Shown here: piece by piece, positions 13,401 to 25,400 of the stretch
Layout of the letters: every line of letters starts with the position of its first letter
How positions within the stretch are numbered: position 1 is the stretch's first letter
NCBI GenBank assembly: GCA_002633025.1
Contig: NMRB01001024.1
Coordinates: forward strand, 157,436 to 221,435
Origin: Notospermus geniculatus
Lineage: Eukaryota; Nemertea; Pilidiophora; Heteronemertea; Lineidae
Direction of reading: 5' to 3'
Length of the DNA stretch: 64,000 nucleotides
The notes under the pieces: model-generated
Told to the model about the DNA's origin: nothing
The model's input: only the letters and a program-made list of their open reading frames with translations
Database searches by the model: none
Program-made: the position numbers and the translations under genes

Positions 13401-16400
13401 TTTCTAAGTATTGAGAAAAGTTAGACTTTAGTGAAAGTCTGGCTGAAGTCCGACCGTAGCATATGGCCCTAAGTCTTTGTCATTTTTGTGTGTTGTTGAT
13501 TGTGGTTGGTTGTCCAGTTTTCTTGTGTGTACAGAAACTCCCAGAGCGATTTGTGATTAGGGTAGTTGATGAATAGAAAATGATTGTGGTATCTCCACCA
13601 TTTTGTCAGCGTCAGTGAGTTGTCTGATAACTGATATGGAGGCCACATACAGAAACTGTGGTTGTGCCGACAGGATTCCTTTGAGTACATGGAATAATGT
13701 GCGATTCTTCCACAACAAACATATTTTCCAGGTGCAGATCCAGGGGCGCCCTGAGCGCTCGCCTCCCCTTTTAGCCAACAAATCTGTAAAATCGACCATG
13801 AAATTCGGAAATTTGGAGCAAATCATTGAAATTCACCGCAAATTTCAATGTCCGTAGCACAGGGCGCCCCATCTTTTCCCGAATCCGCCCCTGTTTTCCT
13901 CCATCTTCCTGCTTTTGTTCCAGCCCTTTCTAGCTCTAGCACAAGTTAATCGGCATTTCCATTTTCAGTGTGTATGAAATAGAGCGAAGCGTGAAGACTG
14001 CAGAGAAATACCTGTTTCCCAACTTTGAGACGGTCAATTGGTATGCTGCAAAACATATCCTTGAAACATTTAAAGGTGAGGGTCTTCTATTCAGTGAGGT
14101 CTTCCTAAACGTTGACGAGACACACCACAAATCTGTCGTTCTTCCGCTGAAGATCATCTTTTGAAGTTTCAAATTCAGTGCATGAAATAATTAATAACAG
14201 GTTTCTAAGGTGAAAGACGTAGCTTCCTACCGGACTCGATCCCATGGACCCTCGCATAAGGCATCAATCGGCAGCACTCCGGGGCAGCACGCCTTAACCA
14301 CTAGGCCAAATCCCCATCTTCAAAAAAAGATGGTTCAATGACCCATGTTGTTAAACGAGACGTCCCTAAGTACCCTGCGAGTGATCCAATATAATCTCCG
14401 AACCAAAACAGTTTTATGTTATGCAAGGGGTCACATATAAAGAAGATACAAGCATATCCAAATTCAGTGCACTAGCCAATCAGATCTTTCTATTTATTCA
14501 GAACATGCTGAGGAGAATTTCCGGACACCCGCCTACTTGATCAACGGTGCCAAAGCCATGACAAATCATCTCAAAATTTGGCTGCAGCGAAAAGACGTAA
14601 GTTGAACCCATTCTCTGCAGAACATAACAAACCATCTGCAGCAACCATTCTTTAGGGATGCCTAAATTCTACAAGCAACTGTTTTCAGCCAGCTTTGATC
14701 TTGGTAACATTTTCAATTCTGCCTTGTAATGGAAAAAATGCAGTCCTTCACTTGTGTGAAGGGGGAATGTGGTTGATTGATGTAATAGCTCCATTGTATA
14801 CCAGCAAGTGAAGTGAAGTGTAAAGTGTCTGTTAATTCAATCAACCTTCCTCCCACTGATTCTTAGTGAAGATACTGCCTTTTGCAATTGGAGGGCTTAA
14901 ATAATAGGGTAGAATATTAAAAGTTAGTGTGGATTAGTGGTGCTTGGTTTATGGTCTTCTTTATTGTCTAGTGCCCAAAGACTTATGACGACAACTACCG
15001 AATCCCTTCAAAGCATGGTTTTAATCACCTTCCTCGCTAATGTAGCAAAATTTAACTTGGGTAACATGTTCTCCTTGCACCGTCCCTCACCTGCAAGAAA
15101 AATTGGCTGCGACGAAATTATCTCAGGCGATTCATGGTTTCTCTATGTGGCTTCCAGGGCAGTCACATTTCTCTGTGTGGCCCCCAGGGTAGTCTCCAGG
15201 ACAGCCAGGGTTTCCCTGTGTGGCCACCAGGACAGTCATGGTTTCTGTGTGTGGTTTCCAGTACAGTCATAGCCTCCATGGTCCATATTCATAAACATAC
15301 TTAAGTCAAAGTGTGATACTTATCTTTTGTGTTGAACAAAGGATAAGTGTCACACTTAGACTTAAAGCCGCACTGTATTGAATTCAGAAAGTGCTTAATA
15401 CGTCCTCCGACGTTAGTGTAGTGTAAAATGTACTATGCTCTATGTGGACACATTAGAGCTCTACCTGCTGTTTTTTCGATGCCGTGCTGAAAACTAAGCA
15501 TTGATTTTTTGAACTACGTACATTTTATGTATCATGCAAGCATTTTGGGGACCGTCACGAGGCTATGAGTCCTCTACCTGCATTCTCCTAACACTTTGAA
15601 AATTCCGAAAAATTCAATACTGTGAGGCTTTAAGTAGTTTTATGAATATGGGTCCTGGATTCTCTGTGTGGTCTCCAGGATAGCCATGGTGTCTGTGTCT
15701 GGCCTCCAGGTTGGCAAAAAAAGAAAAAAAATCAAGGGTGAAACAGCCAAATACCAATGCACCAACACTGTAACTATAAATGCATTTTAACCTATCTCTC
15801 TTGCAGCCAATTCCTCAGCTGATAGTGAGTGCATTTACAACCTCTCTTCTGCTGTAGTGTTGTAGAAGTACTGTTTAGAAACATTGGCAGTATTTCACCT
15901 CACTCATATGCATTCCATTCATGTCATTATGCAGGCATCTCACGATTATCAGGGGTTCAAAGCTCTTGCTCGCCTTTGTGGTGATGTTGGGGGCGAGGGG
16001 TACAACCTCAGGTTATCAGGGTGTCGAAGCGCTTGTTCCCCTGTGCTGCGACATAGGACTAGGGGTGTTAGGGCTACATCCTGAGGTGAGGTTTGAAATG
16101 GGGTTTTCAAAGCGCTTGCCTCCCTGAGCACAGACTCAGAGCGAGCCCTGCATCCTGAGGTCATCAGCGGTTTAAAGCACTTGCTTCCTTGCGGTAACAT
16201 AAGCCTTGTTTACACGTGTCTGAAAAAGCCCAGACTTTTCGAAGCCCGGGTCTGAAATAAGCCAGGGCTCTTTGAGCATGTATGTGGCATCAAAAATAGA
16301 TAAGAGAGGACTTTATTTAGACACGGCGATTCGTAGGTGTAAACTCAAAACGCCCGGGCTGAGCCCGGACTTTTATGTAGTGTAAACAAAGGCGATAGAA

Positions 16401-19400
16401 GACAGAGGGCTAAGAACACCTGATAGCCTCAGAATGTAACACAGACGGCCGTATGCACCAAACAAATATTATCTTGAACTCAGGTTGAGCCACAACTCTT
16501 CAATTGTTCAGGTTTGCCAGGGCATGATGTGACAATGGAAAAGTTGTGGCTCAACCTGAGTTCAAGATAATCTTCGTTTGGTGCATACGGCCTGAAGGTG
16601 GTGTACAAACCCAGGGCCTGCCCATGCACTGGTGTTTGAGCCCCACACAATTTGAACAGGACCAATACTTAAGACACCATGTTGTCTGTCAGTAACATGC
16701 CAACACTAGAGCGATGTAATCTTTTATATAAAGTGCCCAGAGAAAACCTGCCGGTGAAAGAGAGCCGCTGTCTCTATCACATGAAGAGCAGATCCGACCG
16801 GGAATGAAACCGGGACCTCAGCCTCAACATTATCATTCATCCAATCAGCTCCTTTCATTCCAATGATGACATCCCACAGGCACAAATTCCACGTCAGGTA
16901 CTTTCTGTCAGAACTTTCACAGAGTAGTACTAAATTCCATGTCAGATACTTTCTGTCAGAACTTTCACAGAGTAGTACTAAATTCCATGTCAGATACATG
17001 TACTTTCTGTCAGAACTTTCACAGAGTAGTACTTCATAGCCAGTGATGAATTTCTGTTTTATTTTCAACAAATTCACAAGCACCCATCATCTCTTTCACA
17101 TCGTCATCACCATAGACTACTTACTGCCTGTGCTTTTAAGTTTTATCTCCCAAATCCAAGTGGAATATTTCCTTCTGGTAACCAGTGACACCTCTTTCTT
17201 TCACCTTCATGGCCACCGATATTGGCATGTGTCCGCGGTGTTCTACCCTTGTTAAATTTTTTCTGCACTTTATTGTGTTCGTCACCATCTCATATTCTTA
17301 AATTGCCTAAATGAATTGCGAAAGAGTGAATCTTCGGTTTTGGATTTTGAAATGTGAAGAAGAATTCTGACGTCTGAAATCGAAATATTGGGAGCTCTGG
17401 TTTTGACACGTCATCAAGCACTCTATAGATTAGTTTTACTAAACGCATGCAATTTTAACCCCTTAATTTGTGTCCCTCTTTCACTTCTTCGATCCTTCAC
17501 CTGATTTATCATTTTCAGTGTCACAATTTTTATTCCAACTTCTGCCTTTCTTTCTTGAATGTTTTGTGATGAGGTTTAAAGTGAAATAAAGTCTTACCAA
17601 AGTCCACAATCTTGCATTATGTCCTGAATTCTGAATTATTTGGGCCTAGCAAGGAAATGGCAACATTAATCAATGTTTGGTTGGCAGCACTTCCTAAAAG
17701 TACATACATGTAATAGTATAGAATTTGTGCAGTGCTCACTGTGACATCACATTTGACCGGCAATCCACCATGATGATGTTGATGAAAAAACCGTGTCATG
17801 TGAAGATCACGTCGTGGTTGAAGTCGCGCACACTCCACTTACAAGTGCGCCCCGTGCATCAGTGAGGAAATTTGACGTCAATTGGACCGGTCAAGAAGGC
17901 AGACTTTTATGCGATGTTATGTTCTGCACAAGAAGCTCTATTGCCGTCGACAAATCAACACAAGTTTCAAATATTTGTGACGCAGCAATAATACATAATG
18001 AAAACATCTTGGACCGATTTCACAAAGGGCGTTTAAGACTTAGACATGTGTAACTTCGTCAAATGCATGGTGGAAGTTTGTGCATTTAGTGAAGTTACAC
18101 GCATTTAAGTCTTAAACACCCTTTGTGAAATCGGGCCCTGGTGTCTGTAGCGGATAACGGAGAGGTACTCAGGCAGAACCTGAGCCTCGGCCGCTGATGT
18201 AAATTATGTTACTGGAAGATGAGATACTTGTACAACTTTATTGCTGCAGATGCAGATGAATGTCTACAAAAGGTCAAATCATTGCATTGTTTATTCCATT
18301 ATACACTTTTCATTTTCAGTATGTGAAAAACCAGCGGAGTCGCTGCCCAGAGCCTCTGATGTACAGTCGGATACTCAAAGAACTGACAAAAACCGTTAAA
18401 AATCTAAAGGTAATAAGGGGAAACACTTCATCTTCTTGTCTTTGGCCGTCACCAGGCGCGAATCCAGGGGGCTCACCCGGCACACGCCCCCTTTCGGCCA
18501 ACAAATCTGTAAAATTGACCGTGAAATTCTGAAATTTGGAGCAAATCATTGAAATTCACCACAGATTTCAATGTTTCTAGCCCAGTGCACCCCTCTTTTC
18601 CAAAATCGTGGATCCACCCCTGGTCACTGGAATATGTCCTTAAGATTGAGCCCCTGCGCACCAAACAGTCATCAAAACCACTGAATGGCAACTTGATAAG
18701 GCCAAAATGGTCATATTGTACCTTTTTGTCAACATGTCAATTTCCCTTCCAGAATCCAAGTCCACAGAAGGAAACAAAGGGTCGTAAGCAGCAGAAGGAA
18801 AATCAACCGTTGGACAACGAATCTGACCACTCACCACCTCGTCCCCCGGTTTCTCCGAAAAAACGGAAAAAAGCCGGTGAATCTCCTCTCAAGAAAAATG
18901 AAAATGATCAGAAAGCAGCTGTGCCAAAAAAATCTTCCTTGGACACACTTGACGATATTTTTGATTCGGTTATGGCGCGGACTTCCTCTCCAAGTTTGAA
19001 TTTTGATAGTGATTTTAATGATGATTCGTTTGATTATGATTTGGAGGAACCGTTGCCGAGATCTCGGCGAAAACGAAAGAAGGCTGAACCGGATGAAAAA
19101 AGTAGTAATGACTTTGACCAAGAAGCACTGCCTAGTACGCCTGCTAAAAGGGGGCGTGGCAAACGGACTGAAACTGAATCTGATAAACCACTGCCAGAGA
19201 TGAGAACCACTAGGTCAGGCTCACGATCTCCACAGAAAAGCTTCAAAGTTAAAATTGAAAAAGGGCCGTCGGGTTTCAAGGTCGATAAAGGAGATGTGGG
19301 TAAGGGTTCGGCGAGATCACGGGGTAAGAAGACGCGAAAGGGGAATGCGTCCACGTTTCAGGAAGATGAGGACGGGCCGAAGGTGAAGGTCGAAAAAATT

Positions 19401-22400
19401 GAACGTGATTTTACGTTTGAGTTTCAAGATGATGAGGAATTAGTGATGGATAATCTGAGAACTGTGGGGAAAAAATCAAAGGCAGCATCAAAAACGGCCA
19501 AGGGTCGACAAAAGAAGGGAAAGGAAAAGAATGAACCGCAGGTATGAAGCAAAAGGAACTTGTCCTTGTGTTAGTTTAGAATTGAAAATATTCAGCTACC
19601 CGGTATTGGTATTAAACCAGGTAATAAATGAGGACTGAATTTGGTAGTAGCTGGTGGTTTCAACAACCTGCTGGTCGTTACACTGGATGTGCTGAACTGG
19701 TCATGACTAGGCACAGGAACAAACGAGTTAAAGTATATGTGAAATAGTTCGATAGTGCACAGTTACGGTAATGTGATTACCATTTTGCAGGGATGGAGCT
19801 ACCTTCATTCAAATCTTAGCAAAATATTAGCCAAGGAGCTGTTCAGTTAGCCAAATTTTCCGTTGTAATGGTTTTCATTTTTGAAAATTTCAGGCAGTTA
19901 GTTGATGTTTTAGCCAAATCAGAGGTGAAATAGCCAATGGCGATTTGGCAAGTGGGTAGCGCCATCCGTGATTTTATGTCCCCTCCACTTTTCAGGTTGC
20001 TGAGACAAAAGGCTCGCTAAAGATGCGTATTCCCAAAACAGCTTCCTTTTTGAGCGAGGAATCCAAAGAGAAGACAGAATCCGGCGTGTCTACTCCTAGT
20101 GCTATCAAACTTAAGGTGTCTAACGGGAAAATAGTCAGGTACAGACAACTCATTTCTGTTTTCATTATCATTTTCATTTTCATTTCTTCTGTGTGCTTTC
20201 TTTGTGCATTCATGTTGTGGAACCTCCATATTATACAGGGTGTCCAAGAAAAAATGCACAACCACATTTCCCGGGTTTTCAGGATACTGGCTTTTCCAGT
20301 ATATGATAGGAACTTTTCTCAGGAACAATATGGTCTTTATTTCATAATGATCGGACATCCTGTTTGGGAGTTAAGCTCATTTTAATGAACCAAACATCAA
20401 GTTTTCATCTTTGGACACTCTAGGACTGGCAGTTGTTGACTTTGATCATGTTGATTGGGAGTCTTCTGGTAAAAGGGGTCTAAATGCCATTCCTCTCTTC
20501 CAGTTCAACAAAAACCAAATCACCTAGTCCAGGGAAATTTCAATCATTCAACATCAAAGATGACGATTCGGATTCTGATGACAGCCAGCTTGTCGTTGAT
20601 GAGACGCCACGGAAACGGGCGCCACAGCCAACTTCTCCCATGATGCCATTTCATCAACCACGGGAATTACGGACGGGAGGACTCAAACTCAAATTATCTC
20701 GTAAGAAATTGTTCCAGTTTCCATTCGCTCTTTTTAACCAGGTTTTCGAAGAAAGTCCTGGTTATTAAATTACCGAAAGTGGCGGGCGGTCGGGCGTTTG
20801 GGCGTTTGGGCGTTCGGGCGGTCGTTTTCTCTTGTCCGACTGATAACTTAAAAACGACTTGAGATTTTCTTTTGAAATTTTTGGGACATGTTGCTTGTAA
20901 GTAGACGTTGTTTCCTTTCGATATTCAGCGTCATTCGATTCAAGGTTTGGCCAATAGGGGGCTAAATGTGAAAACAGAAAAAGTGCTATTTCTCCTGAAC
21001 AAATGAACGGATCGTCACCAAATTTTTATCATAGGTATATCTAATGACGATACATAACATAATACCCGGGTTTTTCATTTGACCTACTTTTCAAGGTCAC
21101 AGAGGTCAAAGTTCGACAAAAGTTACGAACTTGGCATGTGTCGTCGTTTTCTCACCTAGCCATTTCATACCTTGCATAAATGTGTACTAGAGGGATACCT
21201 TCTGAAATACGAAGTTTCGGCCCGATCGCACATCCAATATGGCCNCTGCTATTGGCTGAACTTAGGTGTCCTAGATCTTGCAGAGAAGTTCCATCCATGG
21301 TAGCCAATTAAACCATAATGCGTGTGGCGGTCTAGGAAAACCCGTCGGAAGTCGCTGAGTGATCAACAAGGGTAGTTAGATTGCCTGTGCATTGATCTGC
21401 TACTGTTCACCTGTTATGTAGTACATTTCAGCTATTGAATTGTGCGGGTTCACCAAGGCCATTAACACTTTCCTCAAATGTGACATCCGACGGGTTTTCC
21501 TAGACTGCTCACAATTGGGATTGGCAAGATCCCTGTTGGGCTGGGGACAAATACTTTGTAACTAAGGCAAGTCTAAGAAACGAGCCAAAAGAGGATCAGC
21601 AAGTTGAGTTTGGTGAATCTAAATTTGAAATGTACCTTCTGTCTCAGGGCTCGAAAAATTGGGTGCCCGAGTGCCCGCAGGCACCTTGTCTGACGACCAG
21701 GGCATCAAAAATCAATAATAAACACAATGGAACATGCCCGATCGGGCACTAAACCCCTGTCATAAAAAACAGAAACCGCCTTATTCGGGCACCCACAAGA
21801 AAGTCCTGGGCACCAAGAAATGAAAAGTCACAACAAGCAGGGTGCCCGGCCGGGCACCAAGGCTCCAGAAAATTTTTCAAGCCCTGTGTCTATTTCAGTT
21901 CCAGCTCGAACAGCAGCATCAAGTTCCACGACTGAAACTTCCAGCAGTCAAGAAATGGTATCTCAGGAATCATCATTTGACACATCAATGAGCGACCCAG
22001 ATGACGAGGGGATACAGAAATCGAGATTAAACATGCCAGAAATCCGTGGCGGCCTTAATGGCAGTATTGCAGATATCCTCGAGGCCAGCGGTTATGGTAC
22101 GGAGACGGATTTCAAGATTGATGAAAATTTGGGGTAAGGGGAATTCATTCCTTCTGTTGAACACCACCTTCTTGGTTTGTAACTGGAAGGCATTGTTGCC
22201 AAGTTTGCCGCTGACTGGAATTATTCCTTATGATTATGTGAAACTTTTTGAGCAGTTCCACACTTCTTCCATTTCTCAGATATGCTTCATATGTGACCCA
22301 ATCTAACAAAAGTATAGTTTGGTTCCCGAACCCACCACTAGGGCTAAAAGGGTTCGGTATCGGCCTCGTTTGACCTTGACCTCACTCAGACGTCACAGAG

Positions 22401-25400
22401 GATAGACTGGTTCGCGATCCCAACATAGCTCACGGTCTGTTGGAACCGGGAACCAGTCTATCCTCTCCGATACCGAACTCTTCTGGGCCTAGCGGTGAGT
22501 TCGGGAACCAAACAAACAAAAGTAGGCACATGTCGCTGGTGATCAGCAGTGGTCATCAGTTTACTCTACTATTATCACTGCTGTCCGCTACTGTTGTCAA
22601 CTCGCAGAGACAGGCATTTGTGTTGTAAGGCCGTTAACCCTTTCCTCGGTTGCGACATATTATTATGGGGTCACATATTATTGCCCCAGTCTCCAGAGAC
22701 CTTTCTGATTATTTCAGACCAGTTGTGAGTAAAAACTGATGACTGAACTGAGAATTGACCTCACCCAGCTGACAAAAAAATTCTAATTTCAGATCACCCA
22801 GCATGAGGGATGCAATTGGTGGGTTGCTTTCCATGCGCCTTGGCGGCTTCCAGCAGGTTGGGGGAAGGTCGGGGTCGCCACTGGCTGACCTTCGAGCCAA
22901 AGGAACAATAAAATTGCAGCGGAATCGGAAAACATTATTGAGCGATGATACGGGTGAGAAGATGCAGACGTGTTATAAAGATGATGAATATGGTGAGTTG
23001 TCATGGCAACCAAAATGGCTGCCGTCTTAACATAATGAAATGGGCATTTCAAAAATTCTACAAAATTAACCTTCTTCATAAGAGTCACTCTTCTTCTTCA
23101 TAGCATAAACTCTTCTTCTTCATAGCATAAATTCTTCTTTATTTCTTCTGCAGTATATCCAACTTTGGACATCTCGGATGATGAGGGTGAACATGTGTTC
23201 AAACCTAGAGGACGTCCGAAGAAAGATGAGACGTGGAATCCGAAAGGTAATGAACTATCATAGCTGGCTTAATTCTTAGAATTCATGGTTTGCTGATTAT
23301 CTTTGAAGGTTATTGATTGCAAATGCCACTTGTCAGGCGTAGATTGAGCAGAAACTCCATTCATTCAAGAACAACTTGGTGCTCATTCATATCCTGCTTC
23401 TGAAAAATTGGTATTCAAGATTTTTGCTCCAGGAATTTTTCAGTGTGATATTTCCTTCCCTGAATTTGCCCTGTCCCTTGCAGCAAAATTGGAACCCAAC
23501 TGCCCAAAACCTGAGCGAGAGCCACGAGAAGGGACGAAAAAGGAGGCTGTGGAGAGCGGGTTAGCTGCTGCGGCAGCTGCTTTAGCAGATAAACCGGTAA
23601 GAAATCTCCCTATGTTGAGATCATTAGTAGAAGAGGGACTAGAATGAGAATTGAACCTGGGCTTCTCTTGGGCCTGAGTCCAATAGGCCTACTCAACCAT
23701 CCCGCCACCGTCTTATTTTCTTCATCGATATCAATGTTTCAGGCTCCAAAACGACAGTACATCAGGAAAAAACCAAAGATTGAAAAGCCATCCAATCTTC
23801 TCATTAATATCCCATCATCACCATTTGACTTTGAACCTCAGCCGGGCACCTCAGCTTCAAGCCTCAATCTCTCGGGAAGTGGATCAAGTGAGTACTCATT
23901 ATGGTCCCCACACCACAAGTGTGGGGACCATTTTGTTATTACTCAGTCAGGAAAATTCTGCTTCTTCTTCTTCCACACATCACGTGATCATATTTTCTTT
24001 TTTATCCATGTTTCGTTTAATAAACCAGACTAGACCATCTCCAGCCTGGCCTGATACTAGTAAGCAGATAGCCCACTGACTGTGACGACTAGGATGGACG
24101 ACTGGCAGGTGTGGAAATGGTGAATTCCGTCTAACTATTGCGCCCGTCTCATGCTTAGGCCTGCCTTTTATGATCGCTGACCCCAACCGTCATGCACATG
24201 GCTTGTATGTCATGTGTTAATTGGTCCTGTTTGGTACACACACACTGCTGACTCGCCTTTGTTTGATAATCAGACCACTAATTAGGTTGCGGTTGGTCGT
24301 GTTACCGAGGTGCTAATTGCCACTTGGGACAGCCAACGCTGTGGTCGCGGTCTGGATAGCGGGGTGGTCGCGTTAGTGAAACTCTCCAAAGGGAAATAAA
24401 GAGAAAAACAATCGGGACAATTGAAAACTGGTCGTCTTTCCGGGGTGGTCGCGTTATAGGGGTGGTCGTCGACCGGGGTTCCACTGTACTTCATAGCCAG
24501 TGATGAATTTCTGTTTTATTTTCAACAAATTCACAAGCACCCATCATCTCTTTCACATCGTCATCACCATAGACTACTTACTGCCTGTGCTTTTAAGTTT
24601 TATCTCCAAGTCCCAAGTGGAATATTTCCTTCTGGTAATCAGTGACCCCTCTTTCTTTCACCTTCATGGCCACTGATATTGGCATGTGTCCGCGGTGTTC
24701 TGCCCTTGTCCATTTTTTTCTGCACTTTATTTTGTTCGTCACCATCTCATATTCTTAAATTGCCTAAATGAATTGCGAAAGAGTGAATCTTCGGTTTGGA
24801 TTTTGAAACGTGAACAAGAATTCTGATGCCTGAAATCGGAATGTTGGGAGCTCTGGTTTTGACATGTCATCAATCAAGCACTCTATAGATTAGTTTTACT
24901 AAACGCATGCAATTTTAACCCCTTAATTTGTGTCCCTCTTTCACTTCTTCGATCCTTCACCTGATTTATCATTTTCAGTGTCACAATTTTTATTCCAACT
25001 TCTGCCTTTCTTTCTTGAATGTTTTGTGATGAGGTTTAAAGTGAAATAAAGTCTTACCAAAGTCCACAATCTTGCATTATGTCCTGAATTCTGAATTATT
25101 TGGGCCTAGCAAGAAAATGGCAACATTAATCGGCCTACATGTAATAGTATAGAATTTGTGCAGTGCTCACTGTGACATCACTTTTGACCGGCAATCCGCC
25201 ATGATGATGTTGATGAAAAAACCGTGTTGTGTGAAGATCACGTCGTGGTTGAAGTCGCGCATACTCCACTTACAAGTGTGTCCCGCGAATCAGTGAGGAA
25301 ATTTGAGGTGAACAGGAGAAGTCAGCAGCCGTGCTTATCGCCAAAAGACGGCAGCAAAGTTCTAGCGGACCAACACATACAAATTTCTCCTGATTGGTGC

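Larger units (their letters stand above)
12184..13922 (+). repeat. duplicated block 1, copy B
   Basis: Second copy of the JmjC exon block. Unlike copy A it continues uninterrupted into the next unique KDM7 exon at 13969. It may therefore be the haplotype joined to the downstream gene. Confidence 0.85.
17030..23896 (+). repeat. duplicated block 2, copy A (KDM7 tail exons)
   Basis: From TACTTCATAGCCAGTGATGA to GGATCAAGTGAGTA this block recurs at 24488-31764. It holds the nine KDM7 exons from 18320 to 23887, all intact. Introns differ by several insertions (18011-18138, 20740-21244, 21645-21886 and 22318-22512 in A only; 27134-27803 and 28500-28640 in B only). A single N lies at 21245. Confidence 0.85.

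Noticed and set aside
18549-18752. 5' extension of the large KDM7 exon frame
   Set aside because: The open frame continues upstream of 18753, but a good acceptor (CTTCCAG) and the matching copy B exon length show that this part is intron and repeat.
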